Positions 58,045 to 64,000 of a DNA stretch of 64,000 nucleotides are shown piece after piece. The DNA is taken from contig NZ_RHHS01000005.1 in assembly GCF_003710935.1 (NCBI RefSeq), positions 62,001 through 126,000 of the forward strand, in the 5' to 3' direction. Position numbers and translations under genes: made by a program. Under the pieces are notes generated by a model, which saw nothing but the letters and a program-made list of their open reading frames with translations, was not told the origin of the DNA and searched no databases. Positions within the stretch are counted from its first letter, which is position 1. Each line of letters starts with the position of its first letter. The DNA is from Brevibacillus gelatini (GTDB lineage Bacteria > Bacillota > Bacilli > Brevibacillales > Brevibacillaceae).

Positions 58045-60792
58045 TTAGCGCCTTTTGTTTCCGTCATCGTATTGTGAATCTTCCGACGAAAAACGTTTGA
58101 TGAAAAACTTCGGCGCGTTTTCATCCAACCGCGCTGGCGATGTCTCAAACTCCAGTTCTTCACGATCCAGCACATGGATGACGACAACATTGCCGTGGTA
58201 TTCGATAGCGAGATCTTCCCATACTTCCTTTTCCTTGGCAGAAAGGGTGATGGATTTACCGTTTTTGCGGAAAGTAATCTCAGGAAAAGCTCCGTCCTCC
58301 CTGGAAATAATGTAGTACAAATACTCGGCACTTTTGCCTGGGGCTTGATTCCGCAGCCCTGGCTGAGTTTCCTCGATTCCTTTTAGCAGTTGTGTCACTT
58401 GCTTCATGACTGCCGGGATGGTAGGCAGCTTGGCATGCTCCCCTACTACATAGTACCGTTTCTTTATGTCTTTTTGGGCGTAGTTGGCGCTGATGTAGGG
58501 GACGGTTCCATCTCCCAGTCCCTTGTCGTAATAAGGCATCCATTCGTTGTGGTACGCGTCGAAAAAGTAGCCTAAAAAAGTCGGTTGGCCTGTGCCAATA
58601 ATAGAATACTGCGGCACATTGATCGTCTTTTTTTCCCACTTTTCATGCAGCGAGCCGCCCTGCTTGACCAGTGGAGCGTAGTCCAGCTTGATTTTTTTGT
58701 CCTGCAAAAATTCGGTGTAGCTGTAAGGGTCGTTGCGGTTTTTTCTCAGAAAGCCTGCTGTTTCGAAATACTTTTTCGACGGCAGCAGCTCGTACACAGC
58801 CGGGGCGTATTCCGAAATGATTTTTCCTGTACCCTCATCCATCCAGGGAATGGAGAAATCATACCCGTACTTGATCGCCTGGTACGCACGCGGGGAACCG
58901 AGAAACGGCGTGCCCATATAGATGATGCGATTAATTTTCGCCTGATACGAGACGTTTGCAAGCAGCGTCTCCCTCGTCAGCAAGCCTCCCATGCTGTGCG
59001 CGACCAAATGAACCTGTCTTGCCCCTGACCGTTCCAGGGCGAGGTCAATTTTTTTCTTCAGTTCAGCTGCATTTTTCGTATTGCTGTATCGCCAGTCATA
59101 CGGCATGGCGAAAAGAGTGCGGTGCTTTTTGTAGCCGATCCTCTCCAGTTCCTTCACCATGCTGTAATACTGCTCCGTCAAGTTGCGGACAGGATCAAGC
59201 GGGGAGTACGAGAGATATTCGATTGCGCTGAACCCTTCGTTGTCAGGTTCCGGGTAAATGGAGACGCCTGCTTCCCTTGGACGGACCTCGACGCTGTTCG
59301 GCTTCGTCGGCACAAGAGAGAGCAAACGCCGATGCTTCGGGTCATTGATTCCGATCAGGCTGTCGCCGAGGCCGAGCCATATTTCGGTGGTTTTGCCGTT
59401 TTCCTCTGCAATCAGGCGGGAGCCGCCTATCCCCGGAATCAGGATGACGGGGATCGTCTTCGCAGTAATGTCCAGCTTGTAGGAATTGGGCGTAAAACCG
59501 GACCGCTTGCTGGCCATTACTTTTACGATGTAGCTTCCGGGATTGACGTTCAGGACGATTTGCTCGTTGGCGTTTTTCGGTTTTTCTGATTTGGCCAATA
59601 CCTTGCCTTTTTCATCTTGCACATACAAGTCCATGTCCATCCCCGCAGGAATGTCTTTTAGATCGATTGTGAAAGTCGATGTCAGTGAAAACGAATAGCG
59701 GTAGTAATCGACGTCCGTTTTCGTGTGGAGATTCCCGGTAAGGGACGCGGAATAATCAGATGGCAGCTCATGCGCCTCCTGCGGCGTGTCATTCGGCTCG
59801 TACGCATCACTTTTTGCCTCCGCCTGGTCAGCCAGAAAATCAACCCGCAGACGGTAGTAGAAGTCTTTATGATGAGACTCCTTGTGCCCTTTTACCACGA
59901 TGTAATACCACTTTTCTTTTTCCAGGCCGATGCCTTCCACAGCCTCATCGTCCGTTCCCGGACGTTCGGAACGGCCAAGCTCTTTTTCCTCTGCATCCAA
60001 CACGTATAAATCATAGTTCTGACCGTACGGAATCTCGCGAAGGGAAACATTCATCTGTCCATGCTTTGTCCCCTTGACCTTCCAATAATCCACGTCGCCA
60101 GCCGTCCGGATCTTTCCTCTGGCATCTTTTGCGTCAAACAGCCAGTCGGCTTTTCCAATCATATCGTTAGGCTCCAGCTCAAAAATAACCTCTCTGCTGC
60201 GCAGCTCGATTTCTTCCGGCTTGCCGCTGGCTGCAAGGTCTGTGTAGAACTCCTGCGCCAGCTCGTCCAGTGTCTTCTCGGCATCGCTTGCGTCTGGCTC
60301 GTCTGCGCCAGGCTCACTTGCCTCGCTATTCGCCAGCTCTTTTCCTTGTCCGAAAAGCGTGGTTAATGCCAGCTTATCCGCTTTATCCTCTGCACGTCTG
60401 TCCCAGTCTGCCTTCTTTACCTCCAGCTTTTCCACGTAAGACATGTCTGCATCTGCCAAATCAAGCTGCCAGCTTACCAGTGGCTCGTCTTCATCCGGCT
60501 CACGCAGGCTTATCAGCAATGGGCTGTCGCCCGCTGGCCGGACAGCAGCGGATAGGCGTGAATCGTTGCGAAAAACGCGGCTTTTGCTTTCACCCTCCTG
60601 AGCAATCTCCAGTTCGATCCGCTCAGGCTTCGTGGACAGCTGCGCCTGAATGCGCACTTCGCCCTCCTCCACCCAAGCCCATGCATCCTCAACGAAAAGC
60701 TCTCGCTCTCTGGCCCATCCGGTGCCGACAGCATTCACCCAGCAAAGTACAAGCAACACAAGCAACAAAGACAGGCGCCTGGTCGTTTTCAT
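58045..60792 (-). CDS. Secreted lipase/acyltransferase with two N-terminal PPC-like domains
   Basis: 915 residues with a signal peptide (LSLLLVLLVLCWVNAVGTGWA). Residues about 30-190 have no recognised domain. Two PPC-like beta-sandwiches follow: about 205-320 (GDVDYWKVKG, YDLYVLDAEEKELGRSE) and 325-445 (TDVDYYRYSFSL, MDLYVQDEKGKVLAKSE). A large LCAT-like alpha/beta hydrolase spans about 450-800, opening with VILIPGIGGSRLIAE and with the serine in HLVAHSMGGLLTRE; TVPYISANYA and EHAKLP fit the acid and histidine region. Substrate is probably a lipid ester. PPC domains usually follow a protease, so their place before a lipase is unusual. Confidence 0.82.
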   Translation of the reverse strand: MKTTRRLSLLLVLLVLCWVNAVGTGWARERELFVEDAWAWVEEGEVRIQAQLSTKPERIELEIAQEGESKSRVFRNDSRLSAAVRPAGDSPLLISLREPDEDEPLVSWQLDLADADMSYVEKLEVKKADWDRRAEDKADKLALTTLFGQGKELANSEASEPGADEPDASDAEKTLDELAQEFYTDLAASGKPEEIELRSREVIFELEPNDMIGKADWLFDAKDARGKIRTAGDVDYWKVKGTKHGQMNVSLREIPYGQNYDLYVLDAEEKELGRSERPGTDDEAVEGIGLEKEKWYYIVVKGHKESHHKDFYYRLRVDFLADQAEAKSDAYEPNDTPQEAHELPSDYSASLTGNLHTKTDVDYYRYSFSLTSTFTIDLKDIPAGMDMDLYVQDEKGKVLAKSEKPKNANEQIVLNVNPGSYIVKVMASKRSGFTPNSYKLDITAKTIPVILIPGIGGSRLIAEENGKTTEIWLGLGDSLIGINDPKHRRLLSLVPTKPNSVEVRPREAGVSIYPEPDNEGFSAIEYLSYSPLDPVRNLTEQYYSMVKELERIGYKKHRTLFAMPYDWRYSNTKNAAELKKKIDLALERSGARQVHLVAHSMGGLLTRETLLANVSYQAKINRIIYMGTPFLGSPRAYQAIKYGYDFSIPWMDEGTGKIISEYAPAVYELLPSKKYFETAGFLRKNRNDPYSYTEFLQDKKIKLDYAPLVKQGGSLHEKWEKKTINVPQYSIIGTGQPTFLGYFFDAYHNEWMPYYDKGLGDGTVPYISANYAQKDIKKRYYVVGEHAKLPTIPAVMKQVTQLLKGIEETQPGLRNQAPGKSAEYLYYIISREDGAFPEITFRKNGKSITLSAKEKEVWEDLAIEYHGNVVVIHVLDREELEFETSPARLDENAPKFFIKRFSSEDSQYDDGNKRR

Positions 60793-60861
60793 TATAAAGT
60801 CCCCCTCATCCTCTTTCTACCTAAAACAGTAAAAAAAGACAGATGAGGGGTGCAAATATAT

Positions 60862-63800
60862 TTATTGCGTGGTATGGTTGCGAATTCCTTGCCGCTCCCA
60901 GGCATTGGCGATAATCCGGAAAGGCACCCGATAATCCGCCTGTTCATGCCCCTGTCCAGACGTCTTGTTCAAATAAGGAAAGCCTTTGTCCACCCCAAAC
61001 CGAAACTGCACCTGGTAATACACGGCATAGGAACCGCCCTTTTCAAAGCCGTACTGCTTGTCTCCCATCAATGGTGTATCCACTCCCGCCTCGCGCGTCC
61101 CCAGCTTGGAGGCAGCATAGGAATGTCCACCCCAACGCTCGTTTGAAAATGCTCGCAACGGAAGCAATGATTGCAAAGACGTCTGTCTGCGCCCCGTCTC
61201 AAAGATCCATGCTTTTGCTGAAACAATCAGCGGAAACTGGCCGCTGACCGGGTGGCGATGACGATCCTGCAGTTCCACACGAGGCAAAATCCGTTCGCCC
61301 GCGTAAAAATCGTTGGGCGCACTGTCCTTGTAGCGGTCCCGCGCATGGTATTCCAGCCATTCCGGTGTATGCTGAATGGAGCTTGTCGCATTCGGCTCAA
61401 ACACTGCAAAGGTGCGCTCGCTCCCTTTTACCGTAATCGTATAGCGCCCTGTCATCGACCTGGCGGCAGTTTGTGTCTCGCACGTCTCCTCGTCCTCTTC
61501 GTCTTTGGAGCACACGTCGTAGGTCAGCGAAAAGTCAATCTTGTAGTCCATCACGATGACAAAGCCGTTGATTTGCGCTTTGTATTGCTGATTTTGCAGC
61601 ACCTGTCTCCACGTTGTCTGGGTAGGAACGTGCGTGCCTGTATACACAAATTCCCCACCCATTGACGTGCTGGCTACCTGCCATTGCTGGGGAATTCCTG
61701 GACCAGTCACTTGCAAATCCAGGAGAGACGGGGTGTAGACAGCAAGGCTTTTTGCGTCCGCAATCCAGCCGGGACTTGCTGTCACGGTAATGTTCCTGAC
61801 ATCCTCCCCGCTGACGGACTGTTCCAGTTGCTGCTTGTATTCCGTAATTTTTTGATTGATCTGCTGTTGTGTCTTTTGAAAGCCTTCGTTAATTTTCGCC
61901 TGATCGATCACGACGCGAATTTTCGCCGGCTCCCGCTCCCATACGCCGTCTGCTTGTACCGGAAGCTTTTGCAACTGGCGATTTTCACTGTCAAATATCT
62001 CCAGCGCGATTTCGCCGCCGTCATAGTTCTCTCCACCTCCGGGAGGCTGCGGGATGTTTCCGCCGACGATCTTGACCGGCCACTCTGCGCGGTTGTCAGG
62101 CCATATTGTTTCGTTATCCGGCTTGTTTTTGGACGGATTGATATTGGCAATGAAGTCCTCTGTCTTTTGCGGATATTTGGTTGGGACAGTGATTTTCCGA
62201 ACCTCGCCTGCTTTAAAGTCATTTACATCGAGGATTGTTTCTTTTTCGGAGCTTTCCCATCTCACCGCCAGTTTGGTGTCGTGCGTCAACTTGCCAGCGT
62301 TTTTCACGTTGAAAGTAATCGTCGCTTCCGTTCCTGGAGCTTGCGGATCGCCTGGGTCAATGTCGAAGCTGTTCTTGACGATCAAAAGGTTCTCTCCATC
62401 AGGGTCTGGACCTGGACTACCTTCGCCAATTTTCACGAAAAAGAAGCCGTGACAATTCTCGTCTTCATACGAGGAGAATTCTATTTGGTAGAGTCCATCC
62501 AAAAGTAGACCATCATTACCTGTTGGAAACAGGAGCCAGTGGTCTTCATCTTTCTTACCTGATGAACTATGCAAATACTCACCGTTCCGTTTTCTGTCCC
62601 ACATTCCTGTGTTTGGATCGAGCCATTTCACCATGTACGAGCTGTCCTGGCTCAAAAACATCCGGAACCAGTAATCCCCTTGCAGTTCATCTGCCTTCAG
62701 CTCGATGGTTTCTCCGCGTTTTACATTCTTGCTCCATTTTTCGGAGTTTAATTTCGTTTCAACCGATACGAGAATATCCGGGCATTTGCGGTCCGATACA
62801 ATGGTAAACGTCAATTCGCCGACACATCCATTCTCGGATTCAAACGAGATGAGAATGGTATCACCAACGTCCACATCGCTTGGGAGTCTGAGATCGAACT
62901 TTTGATTGGCTGGCACTACACCATCTGTTAAAGGGAGCTTTTGTCCATTCCTGTTCAAGTACCATCTGCCGGAGAGCTTCGTGGAGAAGCCCATGTTTGT
63001 CTCGTAGTAATCTCCTGCATCAGTGAAATACCTCATGTAGACTGGTTGAGGCAGTGTGCTTGGGCCGTTGGGGGGACTATTCAGCGAATCTCCTTCGGGT
63101 GAAAAAGGATTCGGATATTGCCCATGGACAAAAAACACGACTTTTCGAAGCTCAGCAATGGAGCAGGATGCATCTTTTACCACGATGGTTATTTCGAAGT
63201 CGCATTCCGACCTACCCTCCCATAGCGAGGAAGAGTAGTTTAACTTGAGTTTGTATGTTTTTCCTTTTTCCAAAACGAGTTCAGGTGGGGATGGCAGATT
63301 CAATTTGTCAGAGTTGTACGTCCGCCATCTGTCTTTATCGTCGTATTGGCCAGGCAATGTGACGACGCTGCCATTTGGTTTCGTAACGTCCCACATGATC
63401 TCGGCAGGACCAGTTTCCCCGTACTTATCTTTGTACGTGGCTTTGAAGTACAGCTTGTCTATCGGTAAAATTTCAATCGTTTCCCCATTACGAATGACAG
63501 AATTGTTTAGCGTAATGATGGGGCATTTATCTTCGCCGTCTTTGGCTTCCACGCGGAAGTATTTTTCCCAGCATTCGGTTCCGTCATCGCTTCTGTATAC
63601 TACCTTTACTCGTCCAGATGAGCCTATACTGCCTATTCCGACCTTTTTGTTTCCTCCGGAACCCGTAGCCATTGGTGAACCATTCAGCGTGAATGTGCCG
63701 TTTTTCTTTGCAAAAACTGTGATTTCTGCATTTTTCTCTACCACAATATCCGAGCCACCGCTGGAAACAGCAGTATAACTTTTTATGTCTTTGTCGCCCA

Positions 63801-64000
63801 CTGCCTGAATATCCATTTTGGTTTTTGTGGTTTCTATGGAGCAGGATGGACCTGGATCTGGCTCTTCTGGGCCGGGTGTTACTTCTCCCACGGTAAATTG
63901 AGCTATATACGGGGTAGAGACGCTTATACTACTCGAACCTTGACGGCTCCGGTGGTGCAAATCGGTAATCGTCAAAGATACTTCGTACACCCCTGGCTCC
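60862..64000 (-). CDS. Large extracellular surface protein: PKD-like, four Cys-paired modules, CARDB-like; 5' end outside window
   Basis: The frame is open to the right edge (reads EPGVYEVSLTITD there, the last strand of a PKD-like domain), so more than 1040 residues are present and the N terminus is missing. Counting from the GTG at 63990, four modules of about 110 residues carry cysteines at 50/140, 156/263, 276/389 and 403/513; each opens with C-P/S-I or similar and closes with C followed by an FxI or FxV strand. A CARDB-like domain spans about 530-645, then a Pro/Gly linker and a C-terminal region of about 380 residues with an acidic CSKDEEDEETC hairpin. No SLH, LPXTG or other anchor is visible. 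Function unknown; adhesion or a surface-scaffold role is inference. Confidence 0.75.
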   Translation of the reverse strand, partial: EPGVYEVSLTITDLHHRSRQGSSSISVSTPYIAQFTVGEVTPGPEEPDPGPSCSIETTKTKMDIQAVGDKDIKSYTAVSSGGSDIVVEKNAEITVFAKKNGTFTLNGSPMATGSGGNKKVGIGSIGSSGRVKVVYRSDDGTECWEKYFRVEAKDGEDKCPIITLNNSVIRNGETIEILPIDKLYFKATYKDKYGETGPAEIMWDVTKPNGSVVTLPGQYDDKDRWRTYNSDKLNLPSPPELVLEKGKTYKLKLNYSSSLWEGRSECDFEITIVVKDASCSIAELRKVVFFVHGQYPNPFSPEGDSLNSPPNGPSTLPQPVYMRYFTDAGDYYETNMGFSTKLSGRWYLNRNGQKLPLTDGVVPANQKFDLRLPSDVDVGDTILISFESENGCVGELTFTIVSDRKCPDILVSVETKLNSEKWSKNVKRGETIELKADELQGDYWFRMFLSQDSSYMVKWLDPNTGMWDRKRNGEYLHSSSGKKDEDHWLLFPTGNDGLLLDGLYQIEFSSYEDENCHGFFFVKIGEGSPGPDPDGENLLIVKNSFDIDPGDPQAPGTEATITFNVKNAGKLTHDTKLAVRWESSEKETILDVNDFKAGEVRKITVPTKYPQKTEDFIANINPSKNKPDNETIWPDNRAEWPVKIVGGNIPQPPGGGENYDGGEIALEIFDSENRQLQKLPVQADGVWEREPAKIRVVIDQAKINEGFQKTQQQINQKITEYKQQLEQSVSGEDVRNITVTASPGWIADAKSLAVYTPSLLDLQVTGPGIPQQWQVASTSMGGEFVYTGTHVPTQTTWRQVLQNQQYKAQINGFVIVMDYKIDFSLTYDVCSKDEEDEETCETQTAARSMTGRYTITVKGSERTFAVFEPNATSSIQHTPEWLEYHARDRYKDSAPNDFYAGERILPRVELQDRHRHPVSGQFPLIVSAKAWIFETGRRQTSLQSLLPLRAFSNERWGGHSYAASKLGTREAGVDTPLMGDKQYGFEKGGSYAVYYQVQFRFGVDKGFPYLNKTSGQGHEQADYRVPFRIIANAWERQGIRNHTTQ

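Noticed and set aside
57984-58331. Minus-strand frame of 115 codons overlapping the lipase end, ending in a short Ser/Lys peptide
   Set aside because: Most of it is the shifted lipase reading frame. A 27-residue tail peptide starting near 58067 is possible but has no clear ribosome binding site.

Overview
The window looks like chromosomal DNA of a spore-forming, moderately GC-rich member of the Bacillales, most likely Brevibacillus or a close relative in the Paenibacillaceae. The reasons are the sporulation genes (spo0F, spoIIR, a YhcN-type lipoprotein), an S-layer-homology (SLH) surface protein, AGGAGG-type ribosome binding sites, and a backbone order close to the Bacillus subtilis run mnaA-upp-glyA-ywlG-rpiB-ywlE-mntP-ywlC-spoIIR-prmC-prfA-tdk-rpmE-rho-glpX-murA-tal-fba-spo0F-pyrG-rpoE. 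Genus assignment is inference. No rRNA, tRNA, CRISPR array, intact insertion sequence or prophage was seen, and nearly all genes lie on the minus strand.

Layout by coordinate. 1-5.1 kb: biotin operon transcribed bioA-bioD-bioB-bioF-bioH (bioH cut by the left edge), with a BirA-type operator that also contains the bioA ribosome binding site. 5.2-8.5 kb: secreted phosphodiester-glycosidase (NAGPA) protein with three SLH domains and a candidate ECF-sigma promoter. 8.6-20.9 kb: housekeeping run from mnaA to rpmE, with one plus-strand secreted DUF3298-type protein. 21-28.5 kb: a radical SAM protein, a LysM-M23 peptidase, rho, glpX, murA, fsa and fba. 28.6-32.6 kb: spo0F, the plus-strand lipid II flippase amj, pyrG with a leader that fits CTP-controlled attenuation, and rpoE. 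32.6-35 kb: ahpCF behind a promoter overlapped by Fur- and PerR-like boxes.

35-46 kb is a fatty-acid and branched-chain acyl-CoA catabolic block: thiolase, 3-hydroxyacyl-CoA dehydrogenase, two acyl-CoA dehydrogenases, a TetR/FadR-like regulator, fused isobutyryl-CoA mutase IcmF, and a divergently controlled membrane iron-sulfur oxidoreductase likely to pass electrons from ETF to quinone. Four related 18-bp palindromes lie upstream of the regulator, the thiolase and the oxidoreductase, which suggests one regulon.

46-49.2 kb: lysine 2,3-aminomutase kamA behind a near-perfect sigma-54 promoter, with its enhancer-binding activator kamR next to it; the same 16-bp palindrome occurs upstream of each. 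49.4-56.6 kb: ywiB, an MFS exporter, speE-speB, a class A penicillin-binding protein and ywhD. 56.8-64 kb: accessory envelope region with a small secreted protein, a small membrane protein, a secreted lipase with two PPC-like domains in front of its catalytic domain, and a large surface protein (5' end beyond the right edge) with four regular cysteine-paired modules and a CARDB-like domain. This last part is the least explained in the window.
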